Assembly: GCA_903921455.1 (NCBI GenBank)
Contig: CAIXPZ010000013.1
Coordinates: 22,045 to 86,044, forward strand
Length of the DNA: 64,000 nucleotides
Direction: 5' to 3'
DNA from: an uncultured Verrucomicrobia subdivision 3 bacterium
Lineage (GTDB): Bacteria; Verrucomicrobiota; Verrucomicrobiae; Limisphaerales; UBA11358
The notes below the pieces were generated by a model that had not been told where the DNA came from, ran no database searches, and saw only the letters and a list, made by a program, of their open reading frames with translations. The translations under genes were made by a program, and so were the position numbers. Positions 53,672 to 62,547 of this stretch are shown one piece after another (the stretch's first letter is position 1; each line of letters opens with the position of its first letter).

Positions 53672-54530
53672 TCTAGAAAATGGCTGGCGGCCCGCCGTGG
53701 AGATATTAATCCTCGCGGTGCTGATCTATTTTGTCTTCCGCTTCGTGCGCGGCACGCGCGGCTGGCCGGTGGTCATCGGCTTTGTCGTCGTGCTGCTGGC
53801 GCTGACGGCGGTCACGACCATTCTGGATTTGAAAGTGCTGCGCTGGATTCTCGGCAGCGCGTCCGTGTTCATCGCGTTGGGCGCCCTCGTTATTTTTCAG
53901 CCGGAACTGCGCCGGATGCTCGCCGAACTCGGCAACCTGCCGCTCTTCGCCAGCACCAGCGAGCAGCGGGAAAGCATCGAGGTCATCATCCAGACCGTCG
54001 AGCGCCTGGCCGACGTGAAGATCGGCGCGCTCATCGCCGTGGAGCAGTCCATCCAATTGCAGGAGGCCGTCGAATCCGGCGTGAAGGTGGACTGCGATGC
54101 CACGCCGGAAATGCTCGAGACCATTTTTTTCCCGAACAACGCCATGCACGACGGCGGCGTCATCATCAAGGGCGACCGCATCGCCTACGCCGCGTGTATT
54201 TTTCCGCTGTCGCAGCGCAACGATTTGAACAAGTCGCTCGGCACGCGCCATCGCGCCGCCATCGGACTGACCGAGGAAACGGATGCGCTGGTCGTCGTGG
54301 TGTCCGAGGAGAACGGCATGATTTCGCACGCCTACAAAGGCCAGCTCGTGCGCGGGGTGACCTTGGAAGAACTGCGCGCCTTCCTGACTTCCGTCATTTT
54401 GCGCCCGGCGCGGACGAACAACATCGTCAAGTGGCTGCGGGCGCGTTTCAGCGAGCGCAACAAACCCGCCGGCCCGGCGGTCATCACCCGGCAAGAACCG
54501 CGGCCCGCGCCCAAACCCAACGGCAAATGA
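53661..54530 (+). CDS. cdaA: Diadenylate cyclase (c-di-AMP synthase)
   Basis: The 289-residue protein has three N-terminal membrane helices (about residues 12-80) and a DisA_N cyclase domain with the two active-site blocks HDGGVIIKGDRI (DGG at 164-166, where DGA is the usual form) and GTRHRAAIG (R196, H197, R198). It makes cyclic di-AMP from two ATP. A proline- and arginine-rich tail of about 25 residues follows. The start overlaps folP, and the YbbR-like and glmM genes follow directly, the classical cdaA-cdaR-glmM arrangement in which both partners modulate the cyclase. Confidence 0.95.
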   Translation: MWNDLENGWRPAVEILILAVLIYFVFRFVRGTRGWPVVIGFVVVLLALTAVTTILDLKVLRWILGSASVFIALGALVIFQPELRRMLAELGNLPLFASTSEQRESIEVIIQTVERLADVKIGALIAVEQSIQLQEAVESGVKVDCDATPEMLETIFFPNNAMHDGGVIIKGDRIAYAACIFPLSQRNDLNKSLGTRHRAAIGLTEETDALVVVVSEENGMISHAYKGQLVRGVTLEELRAFLTSVILRPARTNNIVKWLRARFSERNKPAGPAVITRQEPRPAPKPNGK

Positions 54531-54961
54531 ATTTTCTCTCCGCATTCCGTGGCTGGCTGGTCGAGGATCTCGGCTGGAAGATATTTTCCCTGCTGCTGGC
54601 GGTGGCCATCTGGCTGACCGTCCATCGGATTCTGGCGGAATCCGTCATGCCGGTGGCCAATACCGGTGGCAGCACGCTAACTTACGACACATTACCCGTG
54701 GACGTGGTCGCCGCGGCGGCCGACGTGCATCTCTACAAAATCACGGCGGAAACCGTCCGCGTCACGGTGAGCGGTTCCGCTGAAGCCATCGCGGTGTTGC
54801 AGGCCAGCCAGGTCCGCGCCACGGTGAACCTGACCGCCATCGAAGGGACGAAAGAGGCCAAAGATTTAAAACGGGTCGTGGAAGTCTCCGCGCCCGCCGG
54901 CATCACCGTCCTAAGCGTGGAACCCAAAACCGTCGGGGTCATCCGGCCGCGAGCACCTTAG
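54527..54961 (+). CDS. YbbR/CdaR-like protein
   Basis: The ATG at 54527 overlaps the cdaA stop by 4 bases and gives a 144-residue protein; the open frame extends further upstream only as a shadow of cdaA. One N-terminal membrane helix (WKIFSLLLAVAIWLTVH, about 17-33) is followed by one YbbR-type beta domain (PVDVVAAAADVHLYKI, VRVTVSGSAEAI). CdaR of Firmicutes has three to four such domains, so this is a short form. Position suggests regulation of the cyclase outside the membrane. Confidence 0.85.
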   Translation: MNFLSAFRGWLVEDLGWKIFSLLLAVAIWLTVHRILAESVMPVANTGGSTLTYDTLPVDVVAAAADVHLYKITAETVRVTVSGSAEAIAVLQASQVRATVNLTAIEGTKEAKDLKRVVEVSAPAGITVLSVEPKTVGVIRPRAP

Positions 54962-54973
54962 AAAATTCATTTC

Positions 54974-56356
54974 ATGAGCCTCCCCAAGAAAATATTCGGA
55001 ACCGACGGCGTGCGGGGCACGGCGAACGTCGAACCGGTCACGGCCGAAACCGCCCTCAAACTCGGCCGCGCGGCCGCGCATGTCTTCAAAAATCTCGAAC
55101 GTCAGTCGCGCGGCCGCGGCAAGCATAAGATTGTCATTGGCAAAGACACGCGGCTTTCCGGCTACATGCTCGAGAATGCCATCAGCTCCGGCATTCTTTC
55201 GATGGGGGTGGACGTGCTGTTCATCGGACCGCTGCCGACGCCGGGCGTCGCTTATGTCACGCGCAGTTTGCGGGCGGATGCGGGCATCGTCATCACAGCG
55301 TCGCACAATCCTTACACGGACAACGGCATCAAATTTTTCCGCGCGGACGGCTACAAGCTCGACGACAAAATCGAGGCGGAAATCGAGCGGCTGGTTTTCA
55401 CCGGGGAGGTGGAAAAAATCCCGCCAAGCGCCGAGCACATTGGCAAGGCGGTGCGCGTGGAGGATGCGCTGGGCCGCTACATTGAATACGCCAAGGCGTC
55501 GTTTCCCAAGGGCCTGACGCTCGAAGGCATGAAGATTGTTTTGGACTGCGGCAACGGCTCGGCCTACAAGGCCTCGCCGTGCGTGCTGCACGAGCTGGGC
55601 GCGGAAGTCACCATCTACGGCGGGCGGCCCGACGGCAAAAATATCAATGAAAACTGCGGTTCCATGCATCCCGAAGCCATGTGCCAGCGCGTCGTTGAAC
55701 ACGGCGCGCATATCGGCATCGCGCACGACGGCGACGCCGACCGCGTCCTGTTGTGCGACGAGCACGGCACGTTGATTGACGGCGATGACATCATGGCCAT
55801 TGCGGCGCTGGAGATGCTGGCGGAAAACACCCTGGTCGGAAAAACGCTGGTTTCCACGGTGATGAGCAACGCGGGTTTGGAAGCCGCCATCGTCCAGGCC
55901 GGCGGCAAGATGATCCGCACCAACGTGGGCGACAAAAACGTGATTGATGAGATGCTGCGGAACGGGTTCAACTTCGGCGGCGAACAGAGCGGGCATCTGA
56001 TCTTCCGCGACTACGCCAGCACCGGCGACGGGCTGGTGGCGGCGCTCCAGATTCTGCGCATCATGAAAGCGAAGGACGCGCCGCTGTCCCAGCTGGCAAA
56101 ATGTTGGACGCGTTTTCCCCAGCTCGTGACCAACGTGAAGGTGCGCGAGAAAAAACCATTTGCGCAGCTCGAGGGCGTGAACCAGCTCGTGGCGGATGCG
56201 GAAAAAGAACTGGCCGCGCAAGGCGGCCGGCTGCTGCTGCGCTACTCGGGCACGGAGCCCAAAGCGCGCCTGTTGGTGGAAGGCCGCGACGCGGCGACGC
56301 TCAAGGCGTGGTCGGAAAAAATCTGCAGCGCCATTCAGCAGCAGATTGGCGGGTGA
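54974..56356 (+). CDS. glmM: Phosphoglucosamine mutase
   Basis: The 460-residue protein converts glucosamine-6-phosphate to glucosamine-1-phosphate for peptidoglycan and polysaccharide synthesis. It opens KKIFGTDGVRGTAN; the phosphoserine is S110 in VITASHNPYTDNG; the metal-binding loop is HDGDADRVL near 255; the sugar-binding loop is GGEQSGHLIF near 336; the phosphate-binding loop is RYSGTEPKARLLVE near 422. Length is normal. In the cdaA operon GlmM often inhibits the cyclase, linking wall precursor supply to c-di-AMP. Confidence 0.97.
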   Translation: MSLPKKIFGTDGVRGTANVEPVTAETALKLGRAAAHVFKNLERQSRGRGKHKIVIGKDTRLSGYMLENAISSGILSMGVDVLFIGPLPTPGVAYVTRSLRADAGIVITASHNPYTDNGIKFFRADGYKLDDKIEAEIERLVFTGEVEKIPPSAEHIGKAVRVEDALGRYIEYAKASFPKGLTLEGMKIVLDCGNGSAYKASPCVLHELGAEVTIYGGRPDGKNINENCGSMHPEAMCQRVVEHGAHIGIAHDGDADRVLLCDEHGTLIDGDDIMAIAALEMLAENTLVGKTLVSTVMSNAGLEAAIVQAGGKMIRTNVGDKNVIDEMLRNGFNFGGEQSGHLIFRDYASTGDGLVAALQILRIMKAKDAPLSQLAKCWTRFPQLVTNVKVREKKPFAQLEGVNQLVADAEKELAAQGGRLLLRYSGTEPKARLLVEGRDAATLKAWSEKICSAIQQQIGG

Positions 56357-56397
56357 CCGGCATTTGACAGCCAGCCGGCCGGGGACTAGGTTGCGGC

Positions 56398-56772
56398 ATG
56401 AAAGGAGTTCGCAACACCATCGCGTTGTTGACGGCCACGGCGGTCATGGCGGGAGCCGCGCCAGCGCAGGACAAGGATAAATCCGCGTCGTTCGACCAGG
56501 GCAGGCAGGCGTATCCCAACGCCAACATCACCCTGGATTTAAACAAGGAACCCCAATTCGTGTTGGGAACCAGCACGCGGATCACGGGTCTGATCGTGGA
56601 TTGCCTGTCGCCACGACAAACGTGGAGCATGTTGAATCCATCCGTCCCGGCGCGGAACCTGCCCAAGCCGCCAACGCCTCCCGGGTTGCCGGTCAAAGCC
56701 CCCCGCGCCTTCAACAATGACCTGGCAGTTCACGAAGCCGACTTTGCGCTCATCCGGTTTAGTTTTCCGTGA
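56398..56772 (+). CDS. Small secreted hypothetical protein
   Basis: The 124-residue product has a signal peptide (MKGVRNTIALLTATAVMAGA, likely cut after APA near residue 23) and a short mature region rich in proline and charged residues, with ITLDLNKEPQFVLGTST near 44 and a P-K-P-P-T-P-P-G stretch near 90. There is one cysteine in the mature part. I do not recognise a family. It follows glmM by 41 bases and may be transcribed with it. The next gene on the other strand is convergent. Confidence 0.6.
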   Translation: MKGVRNTIALLTATAVMAGAAPAQDKDKSASFDQGRQAYPNANITLDLNKEPQFVLGTSTRITGLIVDCLSPRQTWSMLNPSVPARNLPKPPTPPGLPVKAPRAFNNDLAVHEADFALIRFSFP

Positions 56773-56865
56773 CCGGGGCAGGCAGAGCGGGCGGCATCCG
56801 CCGTAAACACGGCGGAGACGGGTGGGGATTATTCTTCGATTCGCCAACGCCGGGCGAAAACTCTT

Positions 56866-57861
56866 TCAGGGAAGTGACAACATTTCCGGTCGCAACTGAC
56901 CGAGTTGCTGGCCGGGGAGGCGCCGGTCGAGTGAGCCCGCCACCATTTTTTCCTGCCCGACATGGCCGTCCGCAAAGGTGACATTGGCCCGTTGCGCGTG
57001 GCGGAAATGTCCGTGGCCATAGTAGCTGGACCCAGAAAAATTTACGGCCGTGTCGAAAAAATACCATTCCTCCAGCATCGGGCTGACGCGCGACGCGGGC
57101 GCCTGAAAATCATTCGCTTGCGCGGCGTCAGCAAAAACGGCCGTCTCGGCGGGCCGGGCGATGCGGCCGGCTTTCACCGGCGGCTGAGGGGCGGCGGCGG
57201 AGAGGGAACTGTTATAGCCGTAGCTGCAAACGACGTGAGTGGCTTTTAATTTCAACAGCGGGGCACTGGTCGGCATCGCCGGGCAGAGCCGCGTGTCGCT
57301 GCCATTCAGGTAGGGATGCAGCTTGCCGGTGGACAAATCAAACGGGCGCTGACCCTCGGGCTGGGAATTATCGAGCCAGCCAAACCACCAGAGCGTGCCG
57401 TTGTTCGTGTTGCCGTCGGACAAACGGAAGCTGTTGCCGGCGTTTTCGTCCCAATAAATCTGCATGCCCAGCCCGAGCTGCCGCACGTTGCTGATGCAGT
57501 TGGCTCTTTGCGCGGCGGTCTTCGCACGCGTCAGCGCCGGCAGCAGCATCGCGGAGATGACGCCGATGATGGCAATGACGACCAGCAGTTCAATCAGCGT
57601 GAACGCGGGCGCACGGCGCGCGGCCGGCGGCGGGGCGGACGGGATAAATTCACGCTCCCAATGGAATTTAGCGACGCATTTTTGGCAGATGCAGGCGCGG
57701 TTGCGGAAGTTTTCCGGCACGCGCGCCAGCAGTTCGGCGGGCAACTCGGCGCGCACACACCAGCACGGGCCTTTAAACGCGGCGGGCGAACAGAGCTGGC
57801 ACGCGTTGGCTTCGCCGCACAGCGGGCACAGGCCGGGATTGAAAAAATGGGGCGGGTTCAT
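56866..57861 (-). CDS. CWC-domain/prepilin-like fusion protein with H-X9-DG motif
   Basis: Residues 1-65 of this 331-residue protein form a cysteine-rich CWC-type domain (C12, C15, C21, C24, C33, C35, C57, C59, C62; [13 protein letters not shown] and GPCWC). After a proline/alanine linker comes a prepilin signal, [20 protein letters not shown], with cleavage expected before F87 and E91 at mature position 5. The C-terminal part has pilin-type loops and an H-X9-DG motif ending in ANVTFADGH. Normally a prepilin leader is short; here 86 residues, including a possible metal site, lie on the cytoplasmic side. It is coupled (4-base overlap) to the secreted-protein gene behind a cobalamin riboswitch. 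Confidence 0.88.
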   Translation of the reverse strand: MNPPHFFNPGLCPLCGEANACQLCSPAAFKGPCWCVRAELPAELLARVPENFRNRACICQKCVAKFHWEREFIPSAPPPAARRAPAFTLIELLVVIAIIGVISAMLLPALTRAKTAAQRANCISNVRQLGLGMQIYWDENAGNSFRLSDGNTNNGTLWWFGWLDNSQPEGQRPFDLSTGKLHPYLNGSDTRLCPAMPTSAPLLKLKATHVVCSYGYNSSLSAAAPQPPVKAGRIARPAETAVFADAAQANDFQAPASRVSPMLEEWYFFDTAVNFSGSSYYGHGHFRHAQRANVTFADGHVGQEKMVAGSLDRRLPGQQLGQLRPEMLSLP

Positions 57862-58850
57862 GGCCGGTCAGCGCGCACGCGGTAAAATACCTTGTCCGGT
57901 ATGGGATTGGTGTCGGTCAGCGTCAGGCTGCCCTCAACCCCGGGCACTGCCGGCGAGACGGTGGGCCAATTTTGAAAATCAGTGGTGCGTTCGAGCGTGT
58001 AAACCCAGTTGGTCGTGCTGCTGAACTGGAGCTGGCCCGGCCCGGCCGCGAGGATGCGGGTTACGGGCAATGCATCGGCGAAAAACATCTGGCTTACCGT
58101 CCCGTGGGCCAGGAGCGAGCCGGCGTAAATGACCGGAAAACCATCGTAATAATAGGTGTTAGTGTCCTGGCCGGCGTCGGTGTAACTGTTGATGGAGAAA
58201 GCATCCACATGGAAATCACCAAAAGTATCGGTGAGTTGGGTGGCTTTGAGCGGGCCGACCGGCACGCCGTTGCTGGTCAGCACGGTGTGCATCGTCTGGT
58301 TGTTCGCCGTGTAAATCAGGGTGAAGCGGTAAACCGCGCCAAAGGTCAGGGTCAGCGGATAGGTCAGGCCGCCGCTGGCAAAGTTGTTGACGCTGGAAAT
58401 CATGGGGGTGCCCACGGTGGCCCCGTAGCCGGTATCGGTGTAGTAATCGAGTTCGACCAGGTCCGGCGCATTATAGCCGGTGCCGATGTAGAATCCGTCA
58501 TTCGTGGCCTCGGTAAAATTCAGCAGGCCGATCGCGACTTGCAGCGCCTGCGGCTTGTTCTCCGCCGGGCCGGCCGCGATGTCATTCAGCTGCAGATCAA
58601 AGGAAAACATGAAATTACTGGCGCTGGTGAGCGCGGCGCCGAGCGGGTGATAAAAATAACTGTTCGCCTGCGAGGAATCCCAGGTGACGGCCAGCTGATG
58701 GCTGGTGGAATTCCACTGAAACAGATTGGGGCTGCCGAAAATCTGCCAGCCATCCGCCGCCGGATCGTTGGTGAAATTTTCGGTCAGGGTCGTTGCCCGG
58801 ACCGATTGGAGGACAAACCAGCCGGCGAATGCCAGCGAACGGATTTTCAT
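57858..58850 (-). CDS. Secreted beta-rich protein under cobalamin riboswitch control
   Basis: The 330-residue product has a signal peptide ([20 protein letters not shown], cut near VRA-T) followed by a beta-sheet-rich, aromatic-rich domain resembling a concanavalin/jelly-roll fold ([18 protein letters not shown] at the start, FSFDLQLND and [10 protein letters not shown] further in). The C-terminus has the [23 protein letters not shown] segment found at the end of many Verrucomicrobiota secreted proteins, and no PEP-CTERM anchor. I do not recognise a defined family. It is the first gene after the riboswitch and terminator and overlaps the CWC-prepilin start by 4 bases, so both should respond to cobalamin. 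Binding of B12 or of a corrinoid source is an attractive guess only. Confidence 0.75.
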   Translation of the reverse strand: MKIRSLAFAGWFVLQSVRATTLTENFTNDPAADGWQIFGSPNLFQWNSTSHQLAVTWDSSQANSYFYHPLGAALTSASNFMFSFDLQLNDIAAGPAENKPQALQVAIGLLNFTEATNDGFYIGTGYNAPDLVELDYYTDTGYGATVGTPMISSVNNFASGGLTYPLTLTFGAVYRFTLIYTANNQTMHTVLTSNGVPVGPLKATQLTDTFGDFHVDAFSINSYTDAGQDTNTYYYDGFPVIYAGSLLAHGTVSQMFFADALPVTRILAAGPGQLQFSSTTNWVYTLERTTDFQNWPTVSPAVPGVEGSLTLTDTNPIPDKVFYRVRADRP

Positions 58851-58931
58851 TTATGCTGATCTTTCATTTTGGTCCCGCGAATAAAGCGGAACGGTTGGGT
58901 TGAGAGACCAGAGCGAGGCCGGGAGATTTTT

Positions 58932-58974
58932 GAAAATAAAAAACCTCCAGGCTTCGCAAACGAGGAATGGAGGT
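58932..58974 (-). terminator. Intrinsic terminator between riboswitch and gene
   Basis: Read on the minus strand, ACCTCCA at 58974-58968 pairs with TGGAGGT at 58949-58943, and a T-rich run TTTTTTATTTT follows. A second strong hairpin (CCGCCCGG/CCGGGCGG) lies a few bases earlier, near 58987-59010. The position, about 100 bases after the cobalamin aptamer and 82 bases before the coding start, suits a riboswitch expression platform acting by premature termination. Confidence 0.75.
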
Positions 58975-59067
58975 AAATTCGACGAGCCGCCCGGAAACGG
59001 TCCGGGCGGACTGGCCTCATCCTTCTCTTTGCGGAGAAGCGCCCCGAACGTGGGGCCGACGAGAGCA

Positions 59068-59215
59068 TTCAAACCGGTATCCTGACTTCGGCCTCAAACC
59101 TCACTCCCGCCTTCCCGATTTTCATCAGTGGCATTGGGAGTTTGTAGCCGTTACAGTGGCGCAACCGTCCCGGATTCACACCGGGTTCCCAGACATTTGA
59201 CTGCAATTCGGGCGG
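59068..59215 (-). ncRNA. Cobalamin riboswitch
   Basis: On the minus strand the core reads GGGAACCCGGTGTGAATCC, GGGACGGTTGCGCCACTGTA, AATGCCACTGATGAAAATC, GGGAAGGCGGGAGT and finally GCCGAAGTCAGGATACCGG. These correspond in order to the P3/J region, the GCCACTG block, the second GCCACTG-like block, the GGGAAGG strand and the B12 box (AAGTCAGGATACC) of AdoCbl/cobalamin aptamers. All core blocks are present with normal spacing. The downstream gene is a secreted protein followed by a CWC-prepilin, not a B12 synthesis or TonB transport gene. Confidence 0.95.
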
Positions 59216-59346
59216 AAATTTTTCCGCCGGTTTCAAAGAACGGTTCCTTTTTAACGCCAAAATAAATTTAAACCAAGCCAAATTTTGACCGTGCGGAAAA
59301 CTTGCTTCAAAACGCCAGCATTCCCATACTGTCGGCACAAAATTAT

Positions 59347-60342
59347 ATGAGCAAAGCCCCCATTCGTATCGCTGTCACCGGCGCTGCCGGCCAAATCGGA
59401 TATTCACTCTTGTTCCGCATCGCCTCCGGCGCGGCGTTCGGGCCCGACCAGCCGGTCATCCTGCACCTCATCGAAGTGCCCGATGAAAAAGCCATGGCCG
59501 CCCTCAACGGCGTCTGCATGGAACTCGACGACTGCGCCTTTCCGCTGCTCAAGGGACTCGTGCCGACCGCGAACCTCGAGGAAGGTTTCAAGGGCGTGAA
59601 CTGGGCGCTGCTGGTCGGCGCGGTTCCCCGCAAGGCCGGCATGGAGCGCAAGGATCTGCTTGGCATCAACGGCAAGATTTTCACCGGCCAGGGCAATGCC
59701 ATCGCCAAGAACGCCGCGAGCGACATCCGCGTGCTCGTGGTCGGCAATCCCTGCAACACCAACTCGCTGATCGCCGCCAACAACGCGCCGGGCGTGCCGA
59801 AGGAACGCTTCTTCGCCATGACCGCGCTCGACGAGAACCGCGCCAAGACGCAGCTCGCGCAGAAGGCCAGCGTCGATGTCACCGCCGTCACGAATCTCGC
59901 CATCTGGGGCAACCACAGCGCCACGATGTATCCCGATTTCTTCAACACCAAGATCAACGGCCGCCCCGTGCCCGAAGTCATCAGCCACCGCGAATGGCTG
60001 GAAAAAGATTTCATCGCCACCGTGCAGCAGCGCGGCGCGGCCATCATCAAGGCGCGCGGCCTTTCCAGCGCGGCGAGCGCGGCGAACGCGGCGTGTAACA
60101 CCGTTTATAAGCTCACGCATCCGACGCCCGCCGGCGACTGGTTCAGCGTGGGCGTGCATTCCGACGGCAGCTACGGCATCGAGAAGGGGCTGATCTTCAG
60201 CTATCCGATCCGCAGCAACGGCAAGGATTTTGAAATCGTCCAAGGCGTGCCGCTCAACGATTTCAGCAAGGCGAAAATCGCCGCGACCGAAGCCGAATTG
60301 AAGGAAGAAAAGTCGCTCGTCGCCGAATTGCTGCCGAAATAA
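59347..60342 (+). CDS. mdh: Malate dehydrogenase
   Basis: The ATG at 59347 gives [20 protein letters not shown], the normal start of the long-form malate dehydrogenase; the open frame reaches 15 codons further upstream without conservation. The 331-residue enzyme oxidises malate to oxaloacetate with NAD. Diagnostic parts are [18 protein letters not shown], the substrate-binding [11 protein letters not shown] near 95 (R-x-x-M-x-R-x-D-L), [13 protein letters not shown] near 135, and the catalytic histidine in [13 protein letters not shown] near 195. It is divergent from the riboswitch-controlled pair and ends at a strong terminator. Confidence 0.96.
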   Translation: MSKAPIRIAVTGAAGQIGYSLLFRIASGAAFGPDQPVILHLIEVPDEKAMAALNGVCMELDDCAFPLLKGLVPTANLEEGFKGVNWALLVGAVPRKAGMERKDLLGINGKIFTGQGNAIAKNAASDIRVLVVGNPCNTNSLIAANNAPGVPKERFFAMTALDENRAKTQLAQKASVDVTAVTNLAIWGNHSATMYPDFFNTKINGRPVPEVISHREWLEKDFIATVQQRGAAIIKARGLSSAASAANAACNTVYKLTHPTPAGDWFSVGVHSDGSYGIEKGLIFSYPIRSNGKDFEIVQGVPLNDFSKAKIAATEAELKEEKSLVAELLPK

Positions 60343-60356
60343 AACAGCTTCAACGC

Positions 60357-60412
60357 AAAGGCGCAGAGAGGCAAAGACGCAACGGCCTTGCACTCTGCGC
60401 CTTTTTATTTTT
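60357..60412 (+). terminator. Intrinsic terminator after mdh
   Basis: GGCGCAGAG at 60360-60368 pairs perfectly with CTCTGCGCC at 60393-60401 across a 24-base loop, and CTTTTTATTTTTAAT follows. A second sequence rich in TTTGCG and GCGTTTTTGCG lies just downstream. It begins 15 bases after the mdh stop codon. Confidence 0.8.
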
Positions 60413-60473
60413 AATCAATTCTTTGTGTCTTTGCGCCTTCGCGTTTTTGCGTTTGTGCGTTAAATTCCCAAAA

Positions 60474-60869
60474 ATGAAATCGCGCCCCAGGATTGGTGAA
60501 GTTGGCGAACTGGCCATTCCCACGGATATGCAGCACGCCGTGGAATTCCACGGCGACGGCATGCCTGCCGTCGTGTCCACGCCGCACATCATCCAGTTTC
60601 TCGAGCGCACCGCGCGGCACACGCTCGCGCCGCACCTCGAAGCGGACGAACGTTCCGTGGGTCTCGAGATCGACATCCGTCACCTCGCGCCGACGCCCGT
60701 CGGGCAGACGATCCATTGCCGCGCGCAGGTTATCTCGGTGGATGGCAGCAAGGTGCAATTCCAGATCGAAGCCCGCGATGCCCACGAAGTCATCGTGCGC
60801 GGCCTCCACAAACGTGCCGTCATCCGCACGGAAAGCTTCAGCCGCCGGGTGAAGTCCAAGGGCGGTTAA
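60474..60869 (+). CDS. Hotdog-fold thioesterase (fluoroacetyl-CoA thioesterase-like)
   Basis: The ATG at 60474 gives a 131-residue hotdog protein; the open frame upstream is low-complexity. The pattern PAVVSTPHIIQFLERTARHTLAPHL (in part: STPHIIQFLERTA, with E43) followed by SVGLEIDIRHLAPTPVGQTI near 61 matches the FlK-type thioesterase group, where a T-x-x-x-x-x-x-E and a histidine (H69) form the active site. It probably hydrolyses an acyl-CoA; the natural substrate is unknown. It stands alone between the mdh terminator and a convergent sulfatase; 60870-61114 shows no gene. Confidence 0.8.
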   Translation: MKSRPRIGEVGELAIPTDMQHAVEFHGDGMPAVVSTPHIIQFLERTARHTLAPHLEADERSVGLEIDIRHLAPTPVGQTIHCRAQVISVDGSKVQFQIEARDAHEVIVRGLHKRAVIRTESFSRRVKSKGG

Positions 60870-61114
60870 TCTGGCTGGTGGAGCGAATGGTTTCGCCATC
60901 CGCTTAGCGATTGCCCTGCGTGGCTTGCCGGGAGTTTCACCCCAACGATTTTCCCCCATTGCCCGTCTTTGTTTTTTCCGCGTTTTTGTCAGTGTGCTCA
61001 ACTGTGACGGCGAAGAAAAAGCCGGCAAGCCGTATCCGCAACAATTCAATAACCGGCAGCCAGAATACTGTTTGCCGGATTATTGCGCGTAATTTAGTCC
61101 GCCACCTTGTTACT

Positions 61115-62431
61115 TTACTGCTGATTCAGCCGGGCTGCTTTCTTGGCTTTTTTGGCAGCCTTTTTGGCAGGAGCGGCACCTTTACCTGGCGCGGTGGGAT
61201 GCTGGTTTAAAATTTCCTGCAACTGTTTTCGTGCCAAGATGGCTGCGGAGTCTTTCGTGTCGCTGGCCACCAGGATTTCCCTGAACGGCGCCTCGCTTAA
61301 ATCAAACAGTTCGCCCCGGTTGGTCAGTTTGTAGCGGGCGTCGCGCACATAGGAGCGGCCGTTCAGCTCGACATAGATCCAGTCGCGGGGCGCGCCTTTG
61401 TCGCCCCGGATCTGCGGGGCGAAGCTGTGGGTGTCGAGCGTGACGCCCTCGGGCAGTTTCGCGCCGCCGAGTTCGGCGAAGGTGCCGAAGAAGTCGCTGA
61501 AGTCGGTCAGGTCGCGACTCACTTTGCCGGCGGGTGTGACGCCCGGCCAGTTGACGAGGAGCGGCACGCGGCTGCCGCCTTCGAGCATGGTGGCTTTCAT
61601 GCCGCTGATGGGTTTGCCGTTCACGGTTGAAAGTTCCTTGCCGAAGTGCGCGGTGCCGTTGTCGCCGGAAAAAATCACCACGGTGTTGTCGCGCAGGTGC
61701 AGCCGATCCAGCTCGGCAATCAGTTTGCCGACCAGCTTGTCCATGTATTCGATGTTGTCGGCGTAAAGCCGGCTTTTATCCGCGCCCGGTTTGCTGTCAG
61801 GCGTCTTCACGATAGGGCCGTGGATGTGGTCCAGCGGGTAATACAGAAAGAACGGGCGGTCCCGGTGCTTTTCGAGAAAGCTGACGACAAATTGGTGCAT
61901 CAGGTCGGGCACGTATTCGCCGTCGCGCAACGTTTTCCATTCGCCATTCTGCTCATACTGTTTTAGCTGGGCGGTCGTGTATCTTCCGCTGCCTTTGAAG
62001 CTCAAGTAGTCATCGAAGCCCCATTCGCCCGGGCCGAACGGCATCTGGCCCCACTTGCCGACGCAGGCGGTCGCATAGCCGGCATTTTTCATCACGGTCG
62101 GAATCATTATTTCCTTATGGGCGGCCAAGGCGGCCGCGCTCTGGTTGCTGATGAGACCCGTCCGGAAGGGATAGCGTCCTGTGAGAAACTGGCAGCGCGA
62201 CGGCCCGCACAGCGGGGTGGAGTAACAGGATTCAAAGCGGGTGCCGCCGGCGGCCAGCGAGTCAAGGTTCGGCGTAGGGAACGGGCCGCCCGTGCAGTGG
62301 ATATCGCCGAGCCCCACATCGTCGGAGAGGATGAAAATGATGTTCGGTTTGGCAGCAGGCGGCGATGGCGCGGAAAACAAAGTCGCCGCGGTGGCGGCGA
62401 ACAGCGCTGCCGCATAATTGATCGGCTTCAT
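61115..62431 (-). CDS. Secreted sulfatase (type I arylsulfatase family)
   Basis: The 438-residue protein has a signal peptide (to about residue 22) and an alkaline-phosphatase-fold sulfatase domain. Metal ligands are in IIFILSDDVGLGDIH (D37, D38), and the formylglycine motif is CGPSR at 75-79 with C75 as the modified residue. VVIFSGDNGTAHFGKELS near 255 gives the second metal-binding D-N pair. It would cleave sulfate esters outside the cytoplasm, typically on marine or host polysaccharides. The C-terminus ends in a 20-residue lysine/alanine-rich tail (KKAAKKAKKAA), which is unusual and may bind polyanions. No maturase gene is adjacent. Confidence 0.92.
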   Translation of the reverse strand: MKPINYAAALFAATAATLFSAPSPPAAKPNIIFILSDDVGLGDIHCTGGPFPTPNLDSLAAGGTRFESCYSTPLCGPSRCQFLTGRYPFRTGLISNQSAAALAAHKEIMIPTVMKNAGYATACVGKWGQMPFGPGEWGFDDYLSFKGSGRYTTAQLKQYEQNGEWKTLRDGEYVPDLMHQFVVSFLEKHRDRPFFLYYPLDHIHGPIVKTPDSKPGADKSRLYADNIEYMDKLVGKLIAELDRLHLRDNTVVIFSGDNGTAHFGKELSTVNGKPISGMKATMLEGGSRVPLLVNWPGVTPAGKVSRDLTDFSDFFGTFAELGGAKLPEGVTLDTHSFAPQIRGDKGAPRDWIYVELNGRSYVRDARYKLTNRGELFDLSEAPFREILVASDTKDSAAILARKQLQEILNQHPTAPGKGAAPAKKAAKKAKKAARLNQQ

Positions 62432-62547
62432 GATTATGCCTACAGACGCGCGCCGGGAATCATTTGTTACGCTGAGGGCAGCCGGGCGCCGGGTCGCGGT
62501 GGCAATTTCATTTTCTTCTTTGCTGCTTTTGCTAGTCTCGCCGTCGT

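Noticed and set aside
53661..54530. Loss of activity in CdaA because DGA is changed to DGG
   Set aside because: The change is conservative, the RHR motif is intact and the operon context is canonical, so activity is most likely retained.
58851..59072. 73-codon minus-strand frame starting just after the cobalamin aptamer
   Set aside because: It spans both leader hairpins and the terminator, has no family features, and is better explained as untranslated riboswitch leader.
59205..59232. GGCGGAAATTTTTCCGCC palindrome upstream of the riboswitch
   Set aside because: It could be a terminator or operator, but it has no T-run in a useful direction and lies in the expected promoter/leader of the riboswitch; no role can be supported.
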